From NCBI GenBank assembly GCA_946477505.1, contig CAMKYP010000042.1, positions 1 through 15,190 on the forward strand: 15,190 nt of DNA, written 5' to 3'. Made by a program: the position numbers and the translations under genes. This document shows, piece by piece, positions 7,257-14,172 of the stretch; positions within the stretch are counted from its first letter, which is position 1, and each line of letters starts with the position of its first letter. The notes below the pieces were generated by a model, which was given only the letters and a program-made list of their open reading frames with translations, did not search any database and was not told where the DNA came from. The stretch comes from an uncultured Dechloromonas sp. (GTDB lineage Bacteria > Pseudomonadota > Gammaproteobacteria > Burkholderiales > Rhodocyclaceae).

Positions 7257-9653
7257 TCAACGTCGCTTCGTCGGCGCTTTAGTGGAAGCTTTGCGTGCTG
7301 CCAGCTTGGCTTTCGGGGTCGGCGCCTTCTTTGATCCGGCCTTGGGGGCCTCCTTGGCCAGCACCTTGCGGGGCTTCGCCTTGGCTGACACTGGTTTATC
7401 CTCCACCCTGCGCAACGTCGCCGTTGCCTTTGGCACGGCAGTTTTGCCCGCCGGCTTCTTCAGTCGCGGCCCGCGCGCCTCCTGAGCCAGCACGAAATCG
7501 ATCCGGTTCGATTCCAGATCGGCCCTGACCAGTTTCACCCGCACCCTGTCGCCCAAGCGGAAGCGCTGACCGGTCCGCTCGCCCAGCATCTGGTGCTTGA
7601 TATTGTCGAACTGGAAGTAATCAGAACCCAGCTCGGACACGTGCACCAGGCCTTCGATGTAGATGGTGTCGAGCGCGACGAAAATACCGAAGGCCGTCAC
7701 GGCCGAAATCGTTCCCTCGAACTCCTCGCCGATGCGTTCCTTCATGAAGAAGCACTTCAGCCAGTTCTCGACATCGCGCGTCGCCTCATCGGCCCGACGC
7801 TCGGTGGCCGAACACTGCAGGCCAATGTCGTCCCATTCACGCTCCGGAACGTATTGCTCACCCGCCAGCACAGCCTTGATCGCGCGGTGAACCAGCAGGT
7901 CCGGGTAACGCCGGATCGGCGAGGTGAAATGGGTGTAATGCTCATAGGCCAGACCGAAGTGGCCGACGTTGTCCGGACTGTACATCGCCTGTTTCAACGA
8001 GCGCAGCATCACCGTCTGCAGCAGTTGGAAATCCGGCCGCTGCTTGACCTTCTCGAGCAGCAGGCCGTAATCCTTGGCGCGCGGGTCGTCGCCGCCGCCC
8101 AGGGCGAGGCCGAACTCGCCGAGGAAGGCACGCAGGTTCTTCAGCTTGTCCTCGGACGGACCTTCATGGACGCGATACAGACAAGTCTGCTTGTGCTTTT
8201 CGAGGAAAGCCGAGGCACAGACGTTGGCGGCCAGCATGCATTCCTCGATGATGCGATGCGCGTCGTTGCGCACGACCGGCACGATGTTCTCGATCTTGCC
8301 TTGCTCGTTGAACAGCATCATCGTTTCGGTCGTTTCGAAATCGATGGCGCCGCGTTCGGCCCGCGCCTTGTGCAGGGCAGCGAACAACTTATAGAGGTTC
8401 TGCACATGCGGCAGAACAGCCCGATGGGCTTCGGTTTCGGGCTTTTTCTCGCCGGACAGCCACGACCACACCAGGTTGTAGGTCAGCCGGGCATGCGAGC
8501 GGAAAACAGCCGGGTAGAAACGGTACTTCCCGATCTTGCCCGCCGCGCTGATCTCCATGTCGCAGACCATGGCCATCCGCTCGACATCCGGGTTCAGCGA
8601 ACAGATGCCGTTCGACAGCTTCTCCGGCAGCATGGGAATGACCCGGCGCGGGAAATACACCGAATTCCCGCGTTCCAGAGCCTCCTTGTCGAGCGCCATG
8701 CCCGGTTTGACGTAATGCGACACGTCGGCGATAGCCACCACCAGACGCCAGCCGCGGCCCTTCTTTTCACAGAACACGGCATCGTCGAAGTCACGCGCCG
8801 TTTCGCCGTCAATGGTAACCAGCGGCAGCTCGCGTAGATCCTCACGCCCCTTCAGGTCGGTCTTGCGTACCTTGTCCGGCAGTTTTTTGTTCTCGTCGAG
8901 TGCCGCCTTCGAAAATTCGAAAGGCAGGTCATGCTTGCGCAGCGCGATTTCGATTTCCATGCCCGGATCGGCGTAATTGCCCAGCACCTCGATGATCCTG
9001 CCGATCGGCTGCGAGAATTTGCTCGGCTGCTCAATGATCTCGACCATCACCACCTGCCCGGACTGCGGCTTGTCCTTGGCCTTCTTCTCCGGCGGCACCA
9101 GGATATCCTGCGAAATGCGCTTGTTCTCGGGCACCACGACGACCACGCCATGCTCAACGAAAACCCGGCCAACCACCTGCTTATTCACCCGTTCCGTCAC
9201 TTCCACGATGCTGCCTTCCGGGCGTCCCTTGCGGTCGATACCTACTACGCGGACCAGCGCCCGATCACCATGCAGCACCTTGCCCATCTGGTGCTGGTCC
9301 AGAAAGATATCGGCACTACCATCATCAGGAATCAGGAAACCGAAGCCATCCGGATGCCCCTGCACCTTGCCCGGCGTCAGGCTGGCCCGCTCGGGCAGGA
9401 TATAGGCACCCTTACGGTTGCGCATCAGTTGGCCTTCGCGTTCCATGGCCCCCAGGCGACGCTGGAACATCTCCCGCTCACTACCTGCAATATCGAGCAA
9501 TTCGGTCAGCTCGATGAAGCTGAGTGGCCTCCCTTCATCCGCCAGAATCTGCGAAATATACTCGCGCGACGGCAGGGGAAAATCATAGCGAGCGGACTCG
9601 CGCTCGAAAAAGGGATCGGCTCGACGGACCTTGGATAGCTTCTTTCTTGACAT
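7257..9653 (-). CDS. rnr: Ribonuclease R (3'-5' exoribonuclease)
   Basis: The product is 798 residues, within the RNase R range. It has an N-terminal winged-helix segment (about 20-90), cold-shock OB domains (about 90-235, with VQGHPDGFGFLIPDD), the RNB catalytic domain from about 275, a C-terminal S1 domain (about 640-720, GTISAVTAFGIFVALDTIYIEG) and a basic Lys/Ala-rich tail (about 722-798). The RNB active-site signature DGETARDFDDA places aspartates at 282, 288, 290 and 291, equivalent to E. coli D272/D278/D280, so the enzyme should be active. It degrades structured RNA, including rRNA and tagged mRNA. The ATG at 9653 was chosen for GAGGAA at 9663-9668; the longer open frame runs antisense through a tRNA and is not real. 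No good minus-strand promoter is seen in the 40 bp upstream, so transcription probably starts within or beyond the tRNA-Leu region. Confidence 0.96.
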   Translation of the reverse strand: MSRKKLSKVRRADPFFERESARYDFPLPSREYISQILADEGRPLSFIELTELLDIAGSEREMFQRRLGAMEREGQLMRNRKGAYILPERASLTPGKVQGHPDGFGFLIPDDGSADIFLDQHQMGKVLHGDRALVRVVGIDRKGRPEGSIVEVTERVNKQVVGRVFVEHGVVVVVPENKRISQDILVPPEKKAKDKPQSGQVVMVEIIEQPSKFSQPIGRIIEVLGNYADPGMEIEIALRKHDLPFEFSKAALDENKKLPDKVRKTDLKGREDLRELPLVTIDGETARDFDDAVFCEKKGRGWRLVVAIADVSHYVKPGMALDKEALERGNSVYFPRRVIPMLPEKLSNGICSLNPDVERMAMVCDMEISAAGKIGKYRFYPAVFRSHARLTYNLVWSWLSGEKKPETEAHRAVLPHVQNLYKLFAALHKARAERGAIDFETTETMMLFNEQGKIENIVPVVRNDAHRIIEECMLAANVCASAFLEKHKQTCLYRVHEGPSEDKLKNLRAFLGEFGLALGGGDDPRAKDYGLLLEKVKQRPDFQLLQTVMLRSLKQAMYSPDNVGHFGLAYEHYTHFTSPIRRYPDLLVHRAIKAVLAGEQYVPEREWDDIGLQCSATERRADEATRDVENWLKCFFMKERIGEEFEGTISAVTAFGIFVALDTIYIEGLVHVSELGSDYFQFDNIKHQMLGERTGQRFRLGDRVRVKLVRADLESNRIDFVLAQEARGPRLKKPAGKTAVPKATATLRRVEDKPVSAKAKPRKVLAKEAPKAGSKKAPTPKAKLAARKASTKAPTKRR

Positions 9654-9674
9654 TAGCGGTATTTCCTCTAGAAT
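9647..9674 (+). promoter_or_regulatory. Sigma-70 promoter of the first tRNA-Leu gene
   Basis: A perfect TTGACA (9647-9652) is followed, 16 nt later, by TAGAAT (9669-9674, 5 of 6 matches). It is 20 nt from the tRNA 5' end and next to a GC-rich tract (GCGCGC) where the discriminator of stable-RNA promoters would lie. The -35 box overlaps the rnr start codon on the other strand, and the spacer contains the rnr ribosome site, so the two genes share this 28-bp stretch. Confidence 0.75.
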
Positions 9675-9693
9675 GCGCGCTCTTCGCACCTGT

Positions 9694-9778
<85 letters not shown>

Positions 9779-9791
9779 GCGATTTTGATTG

Positions 9792-9819
9792 AAGGCTTCG
9801 AGTGATCGAAGCCTTTTTT
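9792..9819 (+). terminator. Rho-independent terminator after tRNA-Leu copy 1
   Basis: A 10-bp perfect stem, AAGGCTTCGA (9792-9801) with TCGAAGCCTT (9806-9815), has a four-base loop GTGA and runs into six T residues. It starts 13 nt after the tRNA CCA, so each tRNA is a single-gene transcript. Confidence 0.93.
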
Positions 9820-9902
9820 CTTTTCGGCTCCCGCCGAACGACTGAGCGAATTGTCTCACAGCGCCTGCAAAAACCCCGAATTCAATATCGGCACGAAAAA
9901 TG

Positions 9903-9930
9903 TTTACAGCCAGCGAAAATCATGTAAAAT
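9903..9930 (+). promoter_or_regulatory. Sigma-70 promoter of the second tRNA-Leu gene
   Basis: TTTACA (9903-9908, 5 of 6) and TAAAAT (9925-9930, 5 of 6) are spaced 16 nt, with a GC-rich discriminator and the tRNA 5' end 19 nt downstream. The last three bases of the -10 lie in the 149-bp repeat; everything upstream differs from the first tRNA promoter, so the two genes may differ in strength. Confidence 0.75.
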
Positions 9931-9949
9931 GCGCGCTCTTCGCACCTGT

Positions 9950-10034
<85 letters not shown>

Positions 10035-10047
10035 GCGATTTTGATTG

Positions 10048-10075
10048 AAGGCTTCGAGTGATCGAAGCCTTTTTT
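10048..10075 (+). terminator. Rho-independent terminator after tRNA-Leu copy 2
   Basis: Same 10-bp stem, GTGA loop and T-run as the terminator of copy 1, offset by 256 bp. Confidence 0.93.
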
Positions 10076-10174
10076 CATTTCCGGACAAGACTTTCCCATA
10101 CCCCATCGGCAGCAGTAACAATTGCTAACAAATGGGTACACAGCACCGGTAATCGCCCGTCGGGGCGACGCGTT

Positions 10175-10209
10175 ATTCGGCTTGTCCAAACGACAATCAC
10201 GAGCCGAAT
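10175..10209 (+). other. Inverted repeat immediately upstream of a start codon
   Basis: ATTCGGCT (10175-10182) and AGCCGAAT (10202-10209) can form an 8-bp stem with a 19-nt loop that ends one base before the ATG at 10211. The stem covers the place where a ribosome site would be, and no good Shine-Dalgarno is seen. A second hairpin, TCGCCC/GGGCGA with loop GTCG (10153-10168), lies just upstream. No T-run follows either, so they are not terminators. A role in translation control or mRNA stability is an inference. Confidence 0.35.
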
Positions 10210-10210
10210 C

Positions 10211-10588
10211 ATGAAGAAGACCGTCACCCTCTGCCTGGCCGCCACCCTGGCCATGACTATCAATACATCAGCCCAGGCTGACTGGGGACACCACCGCGGT
10301 GATTTCCGCCCGCCGATGCATGGGCACCACCATCATCGTGGCAGCGGCTGGGTTGGCCCAGCCGCGGTACTTGCCATTGCCGGCATGGCTATCGGCGCGG
10401 CCGCCTACAACAACGCCTACGCTGCACCGGCGCCGGTCTATGCCGCACCGGTTTACACCCCGCCGGCCCCGGTCTATATCGCTCCGCCGGCTCGTAGCGG
10501 CGTCTGGTACTACTGCGTCTCATCCGGACAGTACTACCCCTACACCAACGCCTGCCCGGAAGGCTGGCAAGCCGTACCGGCCCGCTGA
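10211..10588 (+). CDS. Small exported His-rich protein with C-terminal aromatic/Cys motif
   Basis: The product is 125 residues. MKKTVTLCLAATLAMTINTSAQA (1-23) is a classic Sec signal peptide, cleaved before D24. The mature part starts with a His-rich segment (HH at 27-28, HGHHHH at 37-42) and continues with a hydrophobic Gly/Ala stretch (48-65, possibly membrane-inserting). Next is a Pro-Val-Tyr repeat region (73-93, PAPVYAAPVY then PPAPVYIAPP), followed by a C-terminal module VWYYCVSSGQYYPY with CPEGWQAVP (98-123); C102 and C115 could form a disulfide. This C-terminal motif recurs in small exported or outer-membrane proteins of proteobacteria with no known function, as far as I recall. The His cluster suggests metal binding but does not prove it. 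The gene stands alone between the tRNA and purA. The ATG is set by the signal peptide. Confidence 0.85.
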   Translation: MKKTVTLCLAATLAMTINTSAQADWGHHRGDFRPPMHGHHHHRGSGWVGPAAVLAIAGMAIGAAAYNNAYAAPAPVYAAPVYTPPAPVYIAPPARSGVWYYCVSSGQYYPYTNACPEGWQAVPAR

Positions 10589-10616
10589 AAAAGAAAACGG
10601 GCCCGCCGGGCCCGTT
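10588..10616 (-). terminator. Terminator of the purA operon (convergent with the small exported protein gene)
   Basis: A nine-base-pair stem, AACGGGCCC (10596-10604) with GGGCCCGTT (10608-10616), has a three-base loop. On the minus strand it is followed by a T-rich run (TTTTCTTTTT), making it a strong intrinsic terminator 25 nt after the purA stop. On the plus strand it lies 7 nt after the small gene's stop but is followed only by TGTGTTATTT, so it is weaker in that direction. Confidence 0.88.
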
Positions 10617-10640
10617 GTGTTATTTGCAAGCAGCGCTCTC

Positions 10641-11948
10641 TTACTTGAACGGGTGCTGCTTGAGAATGGTTTCGTCGCGCTCCGGGCCGGTGGACACGAT
10701 AGCGATCGGCACTTCACACAACTGCTCCAGGCGGTTCAGGTAAGCCTGGGCGTTGACCGGCAAATCTTCCCAGCGCTTGACGCGGAAGGTGGTGCCTTCC
10801 CAGCCCGGCATGGTTTCGTAGATCGGTACGCAACGCGCCACATCGTCGGCGCCGATCGGCAGCAGATCAACCACCTTGTCGCCCAGCTGATAGCCGGTAC
10901 AGATTTTGATTTCCTTCAAGCCGTCGAGCACGTCGAGCTTGGTGATGCACAAGCCGGTGAGACCGTTGATGCGGGCCGAACGACGCAGCAGCGCGGCATC
11001 GAACCATCCGCAACGGCGCTTGCGCCCGGTCACCGTGCCGAATTCCTTGCCGACGCTGAACATCTGGTGGCCCGGCGTACCTTCGGTATCGATATCCAGC
11101 TCGCTCGGGAACGGACCGCCACCGACACGCGTGCAATAGGCCTTGGTGATGCCGAGCACATAATGCAGCATGCCCGGACCGATACCAGCACCCGCCGCAG
11201 CCTGGCCGGCCACACAGTTGGACGAGGTGACGAAGGGATAGGTACCATGGTCGATGTCGAGCAGCGTACCTTGCGCGCCTTCGAACAGCATATTCTGTCC
11301 GGCCTTGTTGGCATCGTACAGCGCTGCGGAAACATCGACGACCAGCGGCTTGATGTATTCGGCATCGGCCATCGCCTGATCGTAGACCATCTGGAAATCG
11401 ACCGGATCGGCCTTGAAATACTGGGTCAAGACGAAGTTGTGGTACTCAAGCACTTCCTTGAGCTTCTCGGCAAAACGCTCCGGATGGAACAGGTCGTACA
11501 CGCGCAGGCCACGGCGGGAGACCTTGTCTTCGTAGGTCGGACCAATACCCTTGCCGGTCGTACCGATCTTTTTGTCTGCGCACTTGGCGCCTTCGCGCGC
11601 CTTGTCGATGGCGGAGTGATACGGCAGGATGATCGGGCATCCCGGGCTGATCTTCAGGCGCGAACGAACGTCGATGCCACCTTTTTCCAGCTCGGCGATT
11701 TCGGAAATCAGGTGATGGATGTCGAGCACGACACCATTGCCGATATAGCAATCGACGCCGTCACGCACGATCCCGGACGGCACCAGATTCAACTTGTAAA
11801 CGTTCTCGCCGACAACCAGAGTATGGCCGGCATTGTGGCCGCCTTGGAAACGCACGACCCCGCTCGCGTGGTCGGTCAGCCAGTCGACGATCTTTCCCTT
11901 CCCTTCGTCGCCCCACTGGGTGCCCACCACGATGACATTCTTGGCCAT
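10641..11948 (-). CDS. purA: Adenylosuccinate synthetase
   Basis: The product is 435 residues, normal for PurA. It joins IMP and aspartate using GTP in the first committed step to AMP. The GTP-binding loop GTQWGDEGKGK is at 9-19, with catalytic D14 and H42 (GGHNAGHT), matching E. coli D13 and H41. Other signatures are NGVVLDIHHL, GTTGKGIGPTYEDK (about 128-141), the GAQGTLLDIDHGTYPFVTSS stretch, GGGPFPSEL and VTGRKRRCGWFD. The C-terminus is complete. It is the last gene of the hflK-hflC-DUF2065-hisZ-purA operon: the ATG is 3 nt after the hisZ stop, with AGAGGA as ribosome site, and a strong terminator follows. Confidence 0.98.
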   Translation of the reverse strand: MAKNVIVVGTQWGDEGKGKIVDWLTDHASGVVRFQGGHNAGHTLVVGENVYKLNLVPSGIVRDGVDCYIGNGVVLDIHHLISEIAELEKGGIDVRSRLKISPGCPIILPYHSAIDKAREGAKCADKKIGTTGKGIGPTYEDKVSRRGLRVYDLFHPERFAEKLKEVLEYHNFVLTQYFKADPVDFQMVYDQAMADAEYIKPLVVDVSAALYDANKAGQNMLFEGAQGTLLDIDHGTYPFVTSSNCVAGQAAAGAGIGPGMLHYVLGITKAYCTRVGGGPFPSELDIDTEGTPGHQMFSVGKEFGTVTGRKRRCGWFDAALLRRSARINGLTGLCITKLDVLDGLKEIKICTGYQLGDKVVDLLPIGADDVARCVPIYETMPGWEGTTFRVKRWEDLPVNAQAYLNRLEQLCEVPIAIVSTGPERDETILKQHPFK

Positions 11949-11951
11949 TTT

Positions 11952-13106
11952 TTAGTCCTCTTGTATTGCTTCAATAATCCAATGTTCGCCGACCAGAACC
12001 AGCTTGCGGTCGCAGAAAGGCCCTTCACAGGCGGTCTCGCCCGGTAGCAGTTCGACAACGATCTCGCCTTGATCGCGCAGCGCAGCAATATGGGCCGCCA
12101 GCCGTCCGTCCTTGCCGACATGCGGCGCCAGGATGGCGCCAACGTGCTTGCCGGTCGGCACCAAGCGCGCGACTTCGCGCAGGTCCATCGAGAAACCCGT
12201 GGCGGGGCGAGCCCGCCCGAATGCCTTGCCTGCCCCGTCGTAACGACCACCGGACGCGATCGCCGTGGGATAGCCGGTGCAGTAAGCAGCAAATATCACC
12301 CCATTGTGGTAGTGATAGCTGCGCAGATCCGACAGATCGAATGAAAGCGGCAAGGTCGGCACCTGCGCCGCAATGTGGCGCAAGCTCTCCAATGCCGCAC
12401 GAATAGCCGGCAAATCCGGCAAAGTCCGAGCAGCTTCGTCAAGCACCTCCACGCCGCCGTAGAGATACGGCAAACGCTGCAGCGCCTCGCGATAGGGAGA
12501 GGCTACATCGGTACAGGCATCAGCCAACCCCGGCGCATCCTTGGCTTGTAACAGGCTAAGCAGGTTTTCCTCGGCTTCCTGTGGCAAGCCGGCCGCTCCG
12601 GCCAGTGCACGGAAGATACCAACGTGCCCGAGGTCAATGCGATTGAGCGGCAGGCTGATCTTGTCGAAAGCCCCGGCCATCAGACGAACCACCTCAAGGT
12701 CGGCGGCGATGCCGGCGTAACCGTAGAGCTCGGCACCAATCTGCAAGGGCTCGCGACTGGCTGAAATAGTTGCCGGCAGGGTATGCAACACACTGCCGCA
12801 GTAGCACAGGCGGGTGACCTCCTGATGGTTTAGCAGATGCGCATCAATGCGCGCTGCCTGGGGCGTAATGTCGGCACGCACGCCCAGCGTCCTGCCTGTC
12901 AGCTGGTCGACCAGCTTGAAGGTGCGCAGTTTCAAATCCCGCCCGGCGCCGGTCAGCAGCGACTCAAGGTATTCCAACATGGGCGGCATGACCAGTTCGA
13001 AACCGCGGCTGCGGAAATGATCGAGCACCGTACGGCGCAAACGCTCGATACGTGCCGCCTCGGCGGGCAGAGCATCGGCCAGGTATTCGGGTAACAGCCA
13101 GTTCAT
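11952..13106 (-). CDS. hisZ: ATP phosphoribosyltransferase regulatory subunit HisZ
   Basis: The product is 384 residues. It is a class II histidyl-tRNA-synthetase-like fold without the anticodon-binding and tRNA functions: N-terminal WLLPEYLADALPAEAARIERL, motif 1 region FELVMPPMLEYLESLLTG, motif 2 region LTGRTLGVRADITPQAARIDAH (about 69-90), and a motif 3 equivalent, IASGGRYDGAGKAFG then ATGFSMDL (about 283-310). HisZ forms a hetero-octamer with the short catalytic HisG to perform and feedback-regulate the first step of histidine synthesis. Its presence implies a short-form hisG elsewhere. I preferred HisZ to HisS because of the length, the missing HisS A-box and the operon: hisZ upstream of purA is characteristic of betaproteobacteria. 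Its ATG overlaps the DUF2065 stop by 4 nt. Confidence 0.95.
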   Translation of the reverse strand: MNWLLPEYLADALPAEAARIERLRRTVLDHFRSRGFELVMPPMLEYLESLLTGAGRDLKLRTFKLVDQLTGRTLGVRADITPQAARIDAHLLNHQEVTRLCYCGSVLHTLPATISASREPLQIGAELYGYAGIAADLEVVRLMAGAFDKISLPLNRIDLGHVGIFRALAGAAGLPQEAEENLLSLLQAKDAPGLADACTDVASPYREALQRLPYLYGGVEVLDEAARTLPDLPAIRAALESLRHIAAQVPTLPLSFDLSDLRSYHYHNGVIFAAYCTGYPTAIASGGRYDGAGKAFGRARPATGFSMDLREVARLVPTGKHVGAILAPHVGKDGRLAAHIAALRDQGEIVVELLPGETACEGPFCDRKLVLVGEHWIIEAIQED

Positions 13107-13288
13107 GAGAAAAGCACCAGGAGAATCAGGCCGATCAGCATCGACGTCAGACCGACGAAGCGAATCTGCCCATCCGAAAATTGAATAAGGCGGCGAAATG
13201 TTTCACGCCAGGCGGCCGGCGCAATGAAGGGCATGGCGCCTTCGAGCACCAGCATCAGCCCGAAGGCGAGAAGCAACGTCGAGGTCAT
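13103..13288 (-). CDS. DUF2065 family small membrane protein
   Basis: The product is 61 residues with two membrane helices: TSTLLLAFGLMLVLEGAMPFIAP (about 2-24) and IRFVGLTSMLIGLILLVLF (about 42-60). The segment AAWRETFRRLIQFSDGQIRFVG between them is typical of DUF2065. It has 4-nt ATGA overlaps with both hflC upstream and hisZ downstream, so its translation is coupled to both. Members of this family lie next to hflC in many proteobacteria. A role with the HflKC-FtsH complex is suggested by context only; I know of no demonstrated function. Confidence 0.92.
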   Translation of the reverse strand: MTSTLLLAFGLMLVLEGAMPFIAPAAWRETFRRLIQFSDGQIRFVGLTSMLIGLILLVLFS

Positions 13289-14172
13289 TTGGCCTTGTCG
13301 TTTCCACGTCCGGTACTCTTCATGTACTTGAAGAACTCGGAACTCGGCTCGACGACCAGCACATCGTTCTTGTTCTTGAAGCTGCCGCGATAGGCCTCGA
13401 GGCTGCGATAGAAGGCGTAGAACTCGGGATTCTGACCAAAGGCCTGGGCATAGGTCGCGGTTGCCTTGGCATCGCCCTCGCCCTTGATTTTCTGAGCGTC
13501 ACGATAAGCTTCGGCGACAATGATTTCGCGCTGGCGGTCGGCATCGGCACGAATCTTCTCGGCCTCGGCCGAGCCTTCGGAACGCAGCTCGTTGGCAACG
13601 CGCTTGCGCTCGGCTTCCATGCGGCGATAGACCGCTTCGCTGACCTCGGTCGGCAGCTCTACACGTTTCAGACGGACATCAACGATCTGCACGCCGATCT
13701 TGCGCGCGTCGGCATCAGCCTTTTCGCGCATGTTGTCCATGATCTTCTCCCGCTCTCCGGAGACGACATCATGCACCGTACGCTTGCCGAACTCCTCACG
13801 CAAACCAGCGTTGACGGTCTGGTTCAGGCGGGTCTTGGCCCGCGACTCATCACCACCCACCGAGATGTAATAGAGCTTGGGATCGACAATGCGCCACTTG
13901 ATGTAGGAATCGACCAGAACGTTCTTCTTCTCGGAAGTGATGAAACGCTCTGGTTCGGCGTTGTCCAGTGTGATGATGCGCTTTTCGAAATAGCGCACGT
14001 TCTGAACCATCGGCACCTTGAAATAGAGGCCCGGCTCGGAAATCGCCCGCTTGACCTCACCCAGCTGGAAAACCAGTGCGTACTGACGCTGGTCGACAGT
14101 AAACATCGACATTGCGAGAACCACCAGCACGGTCGCGACCAGCGCGCCCACAAAATTCATGCGCGAGTTCAT
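13285..14172 (-). CDS. hflC: FtsH protease modulator HflC
   Basis: The product is 295 residues, close to the family norm. An N-terminal membrane anchor (about 6-24, VGALVATVLVVLAMSMF) is followed by DQRQYALVFQLGEVKRAI and a band 7/SPFH domain up to about residue 185, then a charged coiled-coil (AERKRVANELRSEGSAEAEK), and a C-terminal segment with YAQAFGQNPEFYAFYRSLEAY that is diagnostic of HflC. HflC and HflK form a large periplasmic-facing cage around FtsH in the inner membrane and modulate its proteolysis. I chose the ATG at 14172, which shares one base with the hflK stop (TGATG); a TTG three bases earlier is less likely. Confidence 0.96.
   Translation of the reverse strand: MNSRMNFVGALVATVLVVLAMSMFTVDQRQYALVFQLGEVKRAISEPGLYFKVPMVQNVRYFEKRIITLDNAEPERFITSEKKNVLVDSYIKWRIVDPKLYYISVGGDESRAKTRLNQTVNAGLREEFGKRTVHDVVSGEREKIMDNMREKADADARKIGVQIVDVRLKRVELPTEVSEAVYRRMEAERKRVANELRSEGSAEAEKIRADADRQREIIVAEAYRDAQKIKGEGDAKATATYAQAFGQNPEFYAFYRSLEAYRGSFKNKNDVLVVEPSSEFFKYMKSTGRGNDKAK

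Noticed and set aside
7593..8837. 414-residue plus-strand open frame
   Set aside because: Antisense shadow of rnr, which has clear catalytic motifs on the minus strand.
10299..12047. 582-residue plus-strand open frame
   Set aside because: It overlaps the small exported protein in another frame and is antisense to purA and the end of hisZ; it also crosses a strong terminator.
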